NCBI GenBank assembly: GCA_023425485.1
Contig: JAFACO010000484.1
Coordinates: 1 to 11,274 of the forward strand
DNA: 11,274 bases
Source: Bacillota bacterium
GTDB taxonomy: Bacteria; Bacillota; Clostridia; Lachnospirales; Lachnospiraceae
Direction: 5' to 3'
In this document: piece by piece, positions 1-7,168 of the stretch
Layout of the letters: every line of letters starts with the position of its first letter
Numbering within the stretch: position 1 is the stretch's first letter
Translations under genes and position numbers: made by a program
Notes under the pieces: generated by a model
What the model was told of the DNA's origin: nothing
The model's input: only the letters and a program-made list of their open reading frames with translations
Database searches by the model: none

Positions 1-822
1 AATGTTACAAAAGAAGAGTACTGTAATATGGTTGAAAAAACCAAAGAATATATTGTTAACGGTGATATATTTCAGGCAGTAATCTCCAGACGTTTTGAGA
101 CAGAATATAAGGAAGATTTGTTAAACGCATATCGTGTGCTTCGAACTACAAACCCTTCACCGTATATGGTTTTTTTACAAAATGATGATATTCAATTAAT
201 CAGTACCTCACCAGAAACAATGGTTCGATTAAAAAATGGTAAGTTATCTACATTCCCAATTGCTGGCTCAAGACCCAGGGGAAAGGATAAAGAAGAAGAT
301 ATTGCTTTTGAAAAAGAGTTGCTGGAAGACCAAAAGGAATTGTCAGAGCACAATATGCTGGTAGACCTGGGTAGAAATGACCTTGGCAAGATCAGTGAGT
401 ATGGCAGTGTTAATGTTACCGATTATATGAGAATTCAACGCTATTCAAGAATTATGCACATTACCTCAGAGGTAGAAGGAAGTATTGTGAAAGAAAAGGA
501 TGCCTTTGACGCCATAGAAGCAATTCTGCCAGCTGGAACCTTATCCGGTGCACCAAAGATTAGAGCCTGTGAAATTATCGAGGAATTAGAACAAACTCCA
601 AGAGGGATTTATGGGGGAGCAATTGGCTATATTGATTTTACAGGTAATATGGACACCTGTATTGCAATCAGAATGGCAGTAAAAATGAAAGATCGTGTGT
701 ATGTTCAGGCTGGTGGAGGAATTGTAGCAGATAGTATTCCAGAAAAGGAATATGAAGAGTCGGAAAACAAAGCAAAAGCAGTAATGGAAGCTATCTTAAG
801 AGCTAAGGAGGTTGAGGAATAA
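1..822 (+). CDS. trpE: Anthranilate synthase component I, C-terminal part (5' end outside window)
   Basis: TrpE makes anthranilate from chorismate, using ammonia delivered by TrpG; this is the first committed step of tryptophan synthesis, in the cytoplasm. The frame is open from base 1, so the 273 visible residues are the chorismate-binding domain of a protein usually near 490 residues. The N-terminal part with the tryptophan feedback site is not visible. Visible motifs are GDIFQAV (residues 21-27), SPETMV (70-75), PIAGSRPRG (86-94, where the family usually has PIAGT), LVDLGRNDLGK (120-130), PAGTLSGAPK (177-186) and QAGGGIV (236-242). The ATG at 28 is internal, since TrpE-like sequence continues upstream of it. 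The TAA stop shares one base with the trpG ATG. PabB is the main alternative, but the trp neighbours argue for TrpE. Confidence 0.96.
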   Translation, partial: NVTKEEYCNMVEKTKEYIVNGDIFQAVISRRFETEYKEDLLNAYRVLRTTNPSPYMVFLQNDDIQLISTSPETMVRLKNGKLSTFPIAGSRPRGKDKEEDIAFEKELLEDQKELSEHNMLVDLGRNDLGKISEYGSVNVTDYMRIQRYSRIMHITSEVEGSIVKEKDAFDAIEAILPAGTLSGAPKIRACEIIEELEQTPRGIYGGAIGYIDFTGNMDTCIAIRMAVKMKDRVYVQAGGGIVADSIPEKEYEESENKAKAVMEAILRAKEVEE

Positions 823-1391
823 TGGTTTTATTAATCGATAACTATGACAGTTTTTCTTATAATCTTGTTCAAGTAGTAGGTAAGTTGGGGGCTGATATAA
901 AAGTTATTCGTAATGATGAAATGACGGTTGACGAAATTAGAACCTTAGAACCTACACATATCATTATTTCTCCCGGACCAGGTTACCCAAAGGATGCTGG
1001 AATTATTGAAGATGTGATAAAAGAATTAAAAGAAATACCAATCCTTGGGGTTTGTTTGGGGCATCAGGCAATATGTGAAGCAACAGGCGGTGAAATCACC
1101 TTAGCAAAACATCTTATGCATGGGAAACAGAGCAACATCCACATTGCAAACGGTGCGAAGATTTTTCATGGATTAGCACCGGTAATTCAAGCAGCAAGGT
1201 ATCACTCTTTAATAGCGAGAAAAGAAACCCTCCCAGATGAGCTTCTGGTAATTGCTGAGGACGACGAAGGCGAAATTATGGCTGTAAAGCACAGAAACCA
1301 TGAAATCTACGGTGTTCAATTTCATCCTGAATCAATTCTAACTCCCCAAGGGGAAACAATAGTTAAGAATTTTCTTCAGATAAACAAGTGA
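822..1391 (+). CDS. trpG: Anthranilate synthase component II, glutamine amidotransferase
   Basis: TrpG hydrolyses glutamine and passes ammonia to TrpE. The 189 residues form a complete class I amidotransferase domain without a fused TrpD. Visible features are LLIDNYDSFSYNL at the N-terminus, the oxyanion-hole region SPGPGYP (50-56), the nucleophile Cys78 in GVCLGHQAI, and the His168/Glu170 pair in FHPES. The ATG overlaps the trpE stop by one base (TAATG), and AAGGAGG at 805-811 sits 10 bases upstream, which suggests translational coupling. In some Firmicutes this subunit also serves PabB in folate synthesis. That cannot be judged here, but its place inside the trp operon favours a dedicated or shared TrpG. 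Confidence 0.96.
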   Translation: MVLLIDNYDSFSYNLVQVVGKLGADIKVIRNDEMTVDEIRTLEPTHIIISPGPGYPKDAGIIEDVIKELKEIPILGVCLGHQAICEATGGEITLAKHLMHGKQSNIHIANGAKIFHGLAPVIQAARYHSLIARKETLPDELLVIAEDDEGEIMAVKHRNHEIYGVQFHPESILTPQGETIVKNFLQINK

Positions 1392-1455
1392 ATTTATTAG
1401 AATTCTCATATATTTGTGGTTCGAGATTTGCAGATACCAAGAAAGGACGGGTTTT

Positions 1456-2466
1456 ATGATACAGCAAGCTATTTATCAGTTACTTAACAAAGAGAATCTA
1501 TCTTTAGATATGACAAAGTCAGTAATGGAAGAGATAATGAGCGGAAATGCTACCAATGCACAGATTGCAGCCTTCATTACCGCAATTCGTATGAAGGGTG
1601 AAACTATTGAAGAGATAACCGCTTGTGCTATAATCATGAGAAAGTATGGCCTTAAGCTGAAACATGAGGGTGATGTATTAGATATTGTTGGAACTGGAGG
1701 TGACGAAGCCTTTACCTTCAATATATCTACCGTATCTGCATTCATTATTTCTGCCGCGGGAATTCCAGTTGCAAAGCACGGTAATAGAAGTGTTTCCAGT
1801 AAATGCGGAAGTGCAGATGTGCTGGAGGCATTGGGAGTTAAAATTGATATACCGGTTGAAAGAAGTGAAAGTATTTTAAAAGAAATTGGAATGTGTTTCT
1901 TATTTGCTCCAGTCTATCATTCTTCCATGAAATATGCAGCACCGGTAAGACGGGAATTAGGAGTACGAACAATTTTTAATATCCTTGGTCCACTATCAAG
2001 TCCAGCTGATGCAAATCTCCAATTATTAGGTGTATACGACGAGAAACTTGTTGAGCCGATGGCGAGAGTTCTTGCTAATCTGGGGGTAAAGAGAGCGATG
2101 GTGGTTCATGGGCATGATGGGTTGGATGAGGTATCTTTGTGTTCTAAAACAACTGTATGTGAAGTAAATAACGGTCAGGTTAATAGTTTTTTTCTTGACC
2201 CTCATCAGTTTGGTTTTGAATATTGTAATCCAGAGGAATTACTTGGCGGTGATCCAGCAACCAATGCTGATATTACTAGAAGAATACTTAGTGGAGAAAA
2301 AGGACCAATGCGAGATATAGTACTACTGAACTCTGCTGTATGCCTCTATATGACCTATAATAACATCACCTTAAGAGAGTGTGTTCGTAAAGCTGCTGAT
2401 ATAATTGACAGCGGCAGAGCAATGGGTCAGTTAATGAATTTCATCCGCCTTTCGAATGAAGTATAA
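1456..2466 (+). CDS. trpD: Anthranilate phosphoribosyltransferase
   Basis: TrpD transfers the phosphoribosyl group of PRPP to anthranilate. The 336 residues match the normal family length. An N-terminal helical domain is followed by the PRPP loop GTGGD (79-83) with TFNIST (87-92), then KHGNRSVSSK (107-116), where Cys117 precedes GSADVLEALG, and RRELGVRTIFNILGPL (165-180), which contacts anthranilate. The frame is open from a TTG at 1414, but ATG 1456 is preferred. It has a GAAAGGA ribosome binding site at 1441-1447, eight bases upstream, and it starts the usual N-terminal helix (MIQQAIYQLL). The 64-base gap after trpG is the longest in the operon; I see no convincing terminator or promoter in it. 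Confidence 0.95.
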   Translation: MIQQAIYQLLNKENLSLDMTKSVMEEIMSGNATNAQIAAFITAIRMKGETIEEITACAIIMRKYGLKLKHEGDVLDIVGTGGDEAFTFNISTVSAFIISAAGIPVAKHGNRSVSSKCGSADVLEALGVKIDIPVERSESILKEIGMCFLFAPVYHSSMKYAAPVRRELGVRTIFNILGPLSSPADANLQLLGVYDEKLVEPMARVLANLGVKRAMVVHGHDGLDEVSLCSKTTVCEVNNGQVNSFFLDPHQFGFEYCNPEELLGGDPATNADITRRILSGEKGPMRDIVLLNSAVCLYMTYNNITLRECVRKAADIIDSGRAMGQLMNFIRLSNEV

Positions 2467-2514
2467 AAAGTAAACGGAAATGAGCGTGTTGTCAATTAGA
2501 AAGAGAGGTAAAGA

Positions 2515-3324
2515 GTGATTCTTGAAACAATAGCTGCTTCTAGTCTAGCACGAGTAAAAAGGGCAAAAGAACTGCAATCTCAATCAAAGGTAATTCAATT
2601 AATAGAGGAGCAAATGGAACTGGATTCATGTAGAAAGGAAGATTTTTTTTCTTTTGAAAGAAGGCTTCAAGGTCAAAACAATGAAATGGCTTTTATCTGT
2701 GAGGTGAAGAAAGCTTCCCCGTCAAAAGGCATAATTGCAGAATCGTTTCCTTATATTAATATAGCAAAGGAATATGAGGCCGCAGGAGCATCCGCTATAT
2801 CTGTTTTAACAGAGCCAGAATTCTTCCTAGGTAACGATATCTATTTACGCGAAATAAAAAAAGAAGTAAAAATACCGGTACTTCGAAAAGATTTTACTGT
2901 GGACGAATATCAGATATATGAAGCGAAGCTTCTTGGTGCAGATGCGATATTATTAATATGTACCTTATTAAATACACAGACCTTACAAAAATATCTTACG
3001 ATTTGTAAAAAACTTGGATTATCCGCTCTGGTGGAAGCGCATACAAGGGAAGAGATTGAATCAGCTATTGATGCGGGTGCAAAAATTATTGGAGTTAACA
3101 ATCGTAATCTAAAGACCTTTGAGGTGGATATTAATAACAGCATACAGTTAAGAGGATATGTTCCGAAAGAAATTCTTTTTGTTGCAGAGAGTGGAATTCG
3201 AGATGCACATGATATTCAAGCTTTAAAACAAGCAGGAGTAAATGCTGTTTTAGTTGGGGAAACCTTAATGCGCAGCCCCAATAAAAAAGAGATGCTGTTA
3301 GAGCTTATAAACGAAAGCTTTTAA
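2515..3324 (+). CDS. trpC: Indole-3-glycerol phosphate synthase
   Basis: TrpC closes the indole ring, turning CdRP into indole-3-glycerol phosphate with loss of CO2 and water. The 269-residue TIM barrel carries the expected active-site residues by comparison with the Sulfolobus enzyme: Glu63 and Lys65 in CEVKKASPSKG, Lys125 in LRKDF, Glu174 in ALVEAH, Asn195 in GVNNRNL and Ser226 in AESGI. Phosphate-binding loops lie in GVNNRNL, AESGIRD and VLVGETLM. It starts with GTG, supported by AGAGG at 2504-2508 six bases upstream and by the family-typical N-terminus MILETI. It is a single-function enzyme, not fused to TrpF, which follows 24 bases later. Confidence 0.95.
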   Translation: MILETIAASSLARVKRAKELQSQSKVIQLIEEQMELDSCRKEDFFSFERRLQGQNNEMAFICEVKKASPSKGIIAESFPYINIAKEYEAAGASAISVLTEPEFFLGNDIYLREIKKEVKIPVLRKDFTVDEYQIYEAKLLGADAILLICTLLNTQTLQKYLTICKKLGLSALVEAHTREEIESAIDAGAKIIGVNNRNLKTFEVDINNSIQLRGYVPKEILFVAESGIRDAHDIQALKQAGVNAVLVGETLMRSPNKKEMLLELINESF

Positions 3325-3348
3325 TATGTGGCAGGACGGAGGTTGATC

Positions 3349-3966
3349 ATGACTAAAATTAAAATCTGTGGACTTCGCAGACAAGAGGATATTGAGTCCG
3401 TTAATCTAATGGAACCGGATTATGTAGGGTTTGTTTTTGCGAAAAGCAAACGGCAAATTAGTGCAAAAGAGGCGGGAACATTAAAAGGCATGTTAAAACC
3501 TAATATTAAAGTAGTTGGAGTATTTGTGAATGAAGAGATATCGAAAATCTTTGAATTAGTAAAGGAAGGTATTATTGATCTTGTCCAATTACACGGGGAT
3601 GAAGATGCGGAATATATCAAACATTTGACTTCTTGTACCTCTGCTCAAATTATTAAAGCAATACGTGTAAAGGATCAAGAGAGTCTAACTCATGTAAAAC
3701 AGCTGCCAGGTGATTACTTATTATTTGATACATATAGGAGGGAACAATACGGTGGCAGTGGAGAACGTTTTGATTGGAGCCTTTTATCAAATATAGATCG
3801 ACGATATTTTCTTGCCGGAGGAATTAATACCAGTAATGTAGAAATTGCGATAAGATTGACAAAGCCTTATGGAATCGATATTAGTAGTGGCGTTGAGACG
3901 GACGGATATAAGGATAGAGATAAGATAATTGATTTTGTAAATAAGGTAAGAACCATTAAGTTTTAG
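3349..3966 (+). CDS. trpF: Phosphoribosylanthranilate isomerase
   Basis: TrpF catalyses the Amadori rearrangement of phosphoribosylanthranilate to CdRP, the step before TrpC. The 205-residue barrel has the general base Cys7 in KICGL and the general acid Asp127 in LLFDTY. It also has VQLHGDE (79-85), GGSGERFDW (135-143), LAGGIN (155-160) and the phosphate-binding GIDISSGVE (175-183). An in-frame GTG at 3328 would add seven residues, but ATG 3349 is chosen. GGAGG at 3338-3342 is six bases away, and TrpF proteins normally begin right at the first strand (MTKIKICG). Confidence 0.95.
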   Translation: MTKIKICGLRRQEDIESVNLMEPDYVGFVFAKSKRQISAKEAGTLKGMLKPNIKVVGVFVNEEISKIFELVKEGIIDLVQLHGDEDAEYIKHLTSCTSAQIIKAIRVKDQESLTHVKQLPGDYLLFDTYRREQYGGSGERFDWSLLSNIDRRYFLAGGINTSNVEIAIRLTKPYGIDISSGVETDGYKDRDKIIDFVNKVRTIKF

Positions 3967-4017
3967 AATAGCTATATAATTTAAAACGAATACGCAAGGA
4001 AAGGCAGGGTGATTCTA

Positions 4018-5202
4018 ATGTCAAAAGGAAGATTTGGTCTACATGGTGGTCAGTTTATTCCGGAAACGCTAATGAATGCCGTTTTAGAACTGGAAGAGGC
4101 ATATTTAACCTACACAAAAGATGAGAAATTTAATAGAGAGCTTGAGGAGCTTTTAAGAAATTATGCAGGCAGGCCATCCATGCTATATTATGCAGAAAAG
4201 ATGACGAAAGATCTGAATGGAGCAAAGATTTACTTAAAGAGGGAGGATTTGAACCATACGGGTTCCCATAAGATAAATAATGTGTTGGGTCAGGTGCTGC
4301 TTGCTAAGAAAATGGGCAAAAAAAGAGTAATTGCTGAAACAGGGGCTGGGCAGCATGGCGTTGCAACTGCCACAGCAGCTGCGCTTTTAGGACTGGAATG
4401 TGAAATATTTATGGGAAAAGAAGATACTGAGCGCCAGGCTTTAAATGTGTTTCGTATGGAACTCCTTGGAGCAAAAGTGCATGCTGTAACATCAGGCACT
4501 CAAACACTTAAGGACGCAGTTAATGAAACCTTAAGAGAATGGACCAAACGAGTGGAGGACACCCATTATGTACTTGGTTCTGTAATGGGGCCACATCCCT
4601 TTCCTACAATCGTTCGTGATTTTCAAAGTATAATTGGAAAAGAAGTGAAAGAAGAATTATTAAAACGGGAAGGAAGATTACCTGATGCCGTTGTAGCCTG
4701 TGTTGGTGGTGGAAGTAATGCAATGGGTATTTTTTATGATTTTATAGGTGATTCAACAGTACAGCTAATTGGCTGTGAAGCTGCGGGTCACGGAGTGAAT
4801 ACCAGCAAAACAGCAGCAACTATAGCTACCGGAAGTTTAGGAATATTTCATGGTATGAAATCATATTTTTGCCAGGATGAGTATGGACAAATTGCACCAG
4901 TGCATTCCATCTCTGCGGGCTTGGATTATCCAGGAATTGGACCAGAACATGCAAATCTGCATGACACGAAACGAGCCGAGTACGTTGCTGTTACTGATTT
5001 CGATGCGATTGATGCTTTTGAGTATCTAGCGAAAATGGAAGGTATAATTCCAGCAATAGAAAGTGCCCATGCGATAGCTTATGTAAGAGAGCTTGCACCT
5101 AGAATGGATAAGGATAAGATCATCGTAGTTAATTTATCGGGCAGAGGTGATAAAGACGTAGCTTCTATTGCAAGATATAAGGGGGTGCAGATCCATGAAT
5201 AG
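4018..5202 (+). CDS. trpB: Tryptophan synthase beta subunit
   Basis: TrpB condenses indole, channelled from TrpA, with serine to give tryptophan, using pyridoxal phosphate. The 394 residues are normal for the TrpB1 type. The PLP lysine is Lys85 in NHTGSHKINN. Glu107 in AETGAGQHG is the catalytic glutamate, GGGSN (230-234) holds the cofactor phosphate, and Ser374 in LSGRGDKD contacts the pyridine nitrogen. GPHPFP and GLDYPGIGPEH are also present. Two starts are possible, GTG 4009 and ATG 4018. ATG gives the family-typical MSKGRFG and has AGGGTGAT just upstream; an AAGGA at 3996 would serve the GTG. The gene overlaps trpA by eight bases. Confidence 0.96.
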   Translation: MSKGRFGLHGGQFIPETLMNAVLELEEAYLTYTKDEKFNRELEELLRNYAGRPSMLYYAEKMTKDLNGAKIYLKREDLNHTGSHKINNVLGQVLLAKKMGKKRVIAETGAGQHGVATATAAALLGLECEIFMGKEDTERQALNVFRMELLGAKVHAVTSGTQTLKDAVNETLREWTKRVEDTHYVLGSVMGPHPFPTIVRDFQSIIGKEVKEELLKREGRLPDAVVACVGGGSNAMGIFYDFIGDSTVQLIGCEAAGHGVNTSKTAATIATGSLGIFHGMKSYFCQDEYGQIAPVHSISAGLDYPGIGPEHANLHDTKRAEYVAVTDFDAIDAFEYLAKMEGIIPAIESAHAIAYVRELAPRMDKDKIIVVNLSGRGDKDVASIARYKGVQIHE

Positions 5203-5971
5203 AATAGAAACAGCGTTTCATAATAAAAAGGCATTTATTCCGTTTGTAACAGCTGGAGATCCTGACCTTGAAATAACAGAAAATCTTATTTATGCTATGG
5301 CAGAGGCTGGAGCCGATTTAATAGAAATCGGAATCCCCTTTTCCGATCCGGTAGCCGAAGGACCAGTGATACAAGAAGCAGATGCCAGAGCATTAGCGGC
5401 AGGAACAACAACGGATCATATCTTTGATATGGTAAGAAAAATAAGAAAAAAACTTGATTTGCCACTTGCCTTTATGACATATGTCAATCCTATTTATACC
5501 TATGGGACCGAAAGATTTTTATCAAATTGTAAAGAGGTGGGTGTTGATGCAATTATTGTACCAGATGTTCCTTATGATGAAAGAGAGGAATTAAAACCTT
5601 TTTGTTTAAAATATGGTGTTACACTAATTTCAATGATTGCACCGACCTCAAATGAAAGAATTAAGGCCATAGCCACTGAAGCAGAAGGATTTTTATACTG
5701 CGTTTCTTCCATGGGGGTTACTGGTATTCGTAGTGAAATTGGAGCTAATGTTAATCAGATGATTGAGCAGGTGAAGGAAGTAAAAGAGATACCTTGTGCT
5801 ATAGGATTTGGAATATCAACTGTAGAACAGGCAGTGTCAATGGCACAGATTGCAGATGGTGTAATAGTGGGAAGCGCAATAGTAAAACTTGTTGGCCAAT
5901 ACGGGAAAGAATGTATTCCATACGTAACTAAGTACGTGAAGCAGCTGAAGGGGGCAATTAACCTTACATAA
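5195..5971 (+). CDS. trpA: Tryptophan synthase alpha subunit
   Basis: TrpA splits indole-3-glycerol phosphate into indole and glyceraldehyde 3-phosphate and passes indole to TrpB. The 258-residue barrel contains FVTAGDPD (17-24), the catalytic Glu44 in LIEIGIPFSDP, YVNPI (96-100), VPDVPYDE (122-129), GVTGIR (174-179) and the phosphate loop GFGIS with VGSAIV (225-230). The second catalytic acid, Asp60 in Salmonella, aligns with Glu55 here (VAEGP rather than ADGP). ATG 5195 is chosen over an upstream in-frame TTG at 5168 because of GGGGGTG at 5181-5187 and the normal N-terminus MNRIETAF. It overlaps the end of trpB, fitting coupled synthesis of the two subunits. It is the last recognisable trp gene; no clear terminator follows. 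Confidence 0.95.
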   Translation: MNRIETAFHNKKAFIPFVTAGDPDLEITENLIYAMAEAGADLIEIGIPFSDPVAEGPVIQEADARALAAGTTTDHIFDMVRKIRKKLDLPLAFMTYVNPIYTYGTERFLSNCKEVGVDAIIVPDVPYDEREELKPFCLKYGVTLISMIAPTSNERIKAIATEAEGFLYCVSSMGVTGIRSEIGANVNQMIEQVKEVKEIPCAIGFGISTVEQAVSMAQIADGVIVGSAIVKLVGQYGKECIPYVTKYVKQLKGAINLT

Positions 5972-5985
5972 GAATTCACTATGTT

Positions 5986-6084
5986 GTGCTAGAAGATTTT
6001 TAAATCATATCTCACATTATTACAAACACCCAAGGGTCAAAATATGTCGATTAAACATATATTATAGTGCTAAGATTTTTAAAT
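5986..6084 (+). repeat. Pair of near-identical direct repeats between trpA and the next gene
   Basis: GTGCTAGAAGATTTTTAAAT at 5986-6005 recurs at 6067-6084 as GTGCTAAGATTTTTAAAT. The only difference is a two-base insertion (GA), and the copies start 81 bases apart. They lie between the trpA stop and the cysteine-rich gene at 6118, and the second copy begins about 50 bases before that gene's start codon. AT-rich -10-like sequences (TATATT, TATTAT) overlap the left edge of the second copy at 6058-6065, but I see no convincing -35 box. The repeats may be regulator sites or a duplication scar. Confidence 0.55.
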
Positions 6085-6117
6085 GCTCTTAATTAATATA
6101 AAGAGAGGGACTATAAT

Positions 6118-6825
6118 ATGAGAGAATATAAATTACCTTATACAGATTATTTTTCTGATAAGTACAATAATTGTTACAGTAAGGAAACAGAAAAGGAGAA
6201 TGAAAAGGATAAAGATAGGGATAAAGAGAAAGAGAACGGAACGGAAAACGAACATGACTATGAAAAATGTTCAGACCATAATGACTATGAGCAAGGTAAT
6301 CAAAGGTGTGTAACCTTGGTTCATCCTATCATAAAGCAGACAGTTACGAAGGAAACTACCACATCCGTTAAATGTTGTATTGATGTTCCTGGATATGAAG
6401 TTGTTTCTGTCTGCAATGATATAAAAGCTAAGGTGATAGAAACCAGTTGTGAGATACATGAAGATTTTGTATGTCCGAGCTATGGACCTATTCCTGGGGT
6501 GAAGACAGCAGATGTTAAGATTTTTGTGGAACTAAAAATTCCAATTGTTATCAGATCTTATGGCTGTTCTCCAATAACAGTTCCATTTACCTGTGTAAAA
6601 AGCGTTGTATTTAAACTTGAAAATGTTTTTGTATCTCCTGAAATAGTAAACTGTGAAGTTGTTAAGGTGTTAGATATAGTAGGATCCGATTTTGAAGTTT
6701 CCCCGGCACCGAAATGTGCTCCTCATTGTTGTGTGGAAGGCTGTGTTTCTCTTACTGCAAAAATATCGGCAGGTGTATTAGCAAGCACCTTAGAAGTAGT
6801 AAAATGTTCAAAGGATAAGGATTAG
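6118..6825 (+). CDS. Cysteine-rich protein of unknown function (possible spore-surface protein)
   Basis: I do not recognise this gene. The start is well supported: ATG with AGAGAGGG at 6102-6109, eight bases upstream. The 235 residues contain 16 cysteines (19, 51, 64, 86, 87, 99, 111, 119, 150, 159, 179, 200, 204, 205, 209, 230). Residues 22-47 are a low-complexity linker rich in Lys, Glu and Asp. From about residue 65 the protein is rich in Val, Ile and Thr with regular hydrophobic alternation, suggesting beta-strands. Near the C-terminus is a tight cluster, C-x3-CC-x3-C (200-209). No signal peptide, membrane segment or LPXTG-like anchor is visible. A cytoplasmic protein this rich in cysteine, in a clostridial setting, suggests a cross-linked spore coat or exosporium component, or a metal-binding protein. 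Both are inference. It probably has its own promoter, separate from trp. Confidence 0.8.
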   Translation: MREYKLPYTDYFSDKYNNCYSKETEKENEKDKDRDKEKENGTENEHDYEKCSDHNDYEQGNQRCVTLVHPIIKQTVTKETTTSVKCCIDVPGYEVVSVCNDIKAKVIETSCEIHEDFVCPSYGPIPGVKTADVKIFVELKIPIVIRSYGCSPITVPFTCVKSVVFKLENVFVSPEIVNCEVVKVLDIVGSDFEVSPAPKCAPHCCVEGCVSLTAKISAGVLASTLEVVKCSKDKD

Positions 6826-6844
6826 CCCTTTGAAGCATAATCCT
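6818..6844. other. Short hairpin at the end of the cysteine-rich gene
   Basis: AGGATTA at 6818-6824 pairs with TAATCCT at 6838-6844 around a 13-base loop, and the TAG stop codon overlaps the left arm. An A-run (6845-6850) follows instead of a T-run, so this is not a standard terminator for the + strand. It would only make a weak one on the other strand, where no gene ends. It may simply be a 3'-end structure of the mRNA. Confidence 0.3.
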
Positions 6845-6934
6845 AAAAAATAACCGATGCTTTCCTCAAATGTTTCATATTGATTTTTTAATAACCCATA
6901 AGCATTGTACGGTAAATTCTTGTAAATAATATGA

Positions 6935-7064
6935 GCAAAGAAAAGCTTCCTTAAAACAGGGTGACTGACTTCTTGCAATTTTGTAGATGCTAACGAAGAT
7001 AGAGGTTCGTTACAAATATAATTGCAAAATATCTTTCAAAACTGTTATATAGGAAGCTTCTTTG
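6935..7064. repeat. 130-base nested inverted-repeat element, possible structured RNA or small mobile repeat
   Basis: Several pairs of complementary segments are nested around one centre. The outermost is CAAAG (6936-6940) with CTTTG (7060-7064), and then AAGCTTCCT (6943-6951) with AGGAAGCTT (7051-7059), separated only by two unpaired A. Inside these are AACAG (6955-6959) with CTGTT (7042-7046), TTGCAATT (6973-6980) with AATTGCAA (7020-7027), and the innermost perfect 7-base stem TAACGAA (6991-6997) with TTCGTTA (7006-7012) around an 8-base loop. No open frame of note lies in it. It sits between the cysteine-rich gene and the regulator promoter. The sequence supports the pairing; whether it is transcribed or is a MITE-like repeat is unknown. 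Confidence 0.6.
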
Positions 7065-7114
7065 TTTGCATCTAAATATATTTAAAATAATCTTGCGATT
7101 TTGAAAAAACTATA

Positions 7115-7145
7115 TTGACATTAACGCTACGTAAAGGTATAGACT
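7115..7145 (+). promoter_or_regulatory. MerR-type promoter of the TipA-like regulator gene
   Basis: A perfect -35 box TTGACA (7115-7120) and TAGACT (7140-7145) are separated by 19 bases, the long spacer typical of promoters activated by MerR-family proteins. An imperfect dyad, TTAACG (7121-7126) and CGTAAA (7130-7135), lies in the spacer as expected for such an operator. A 17-base alternative with TATAGA at 7138-7143 also exists. Transcription would start near 7152, leaving a leader of only about 17 bases before the start codon. Autoregulation by the gene's own product is inferred from the position. Confidence 0.75.
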
Positions 7146-7168
7146 ATGCTTGTAAGGAGGAAAACAAT

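Noticed and set aside
1414..1455. Longer TrpD starting at TTG 1414.
   Set aside because: The extra 14 residues do not resemble TrpD and lack a ribosome binding site, while ATG 1456 has one at good spacing.
6028..6037. ACCCAAGGGT palindrome after trpA as a trp operon terminator.
   Set aside because: The stem is four bases with a two-base loop and no T-run follows; it cannot work as an intrinsic terminator.
6955..6966. AGGGTG-like sequence suggesting a T-box leader.
   Set aside because: It does not continue as the conserved T-box sequence, is followed by no biosynthetic or tRNA-synthetase gene, and no specifier hairpin is visible.
6985..7060. Possible lysine riboswitch: the loop GAAGATAGAGG (6995-7005) and the later ACTGT/GGAAGCT resemble parts of its core.
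   Set aside because: The conserved multi-helix middle of that riboswitch is missing; only about 30 bases lie where well over 100 are expected, and no lysine-related gene follows. It could at most be a deleted remnant.
7115..7168. N-terminal extension of the TipA-like protein from a TTG at 7115.
   Set aside because: The TTG is part of the -35 box, there is no ribosome binding site before it, and MerR proteins start just before the helix-turn-helix, as ATG 7169 gives.
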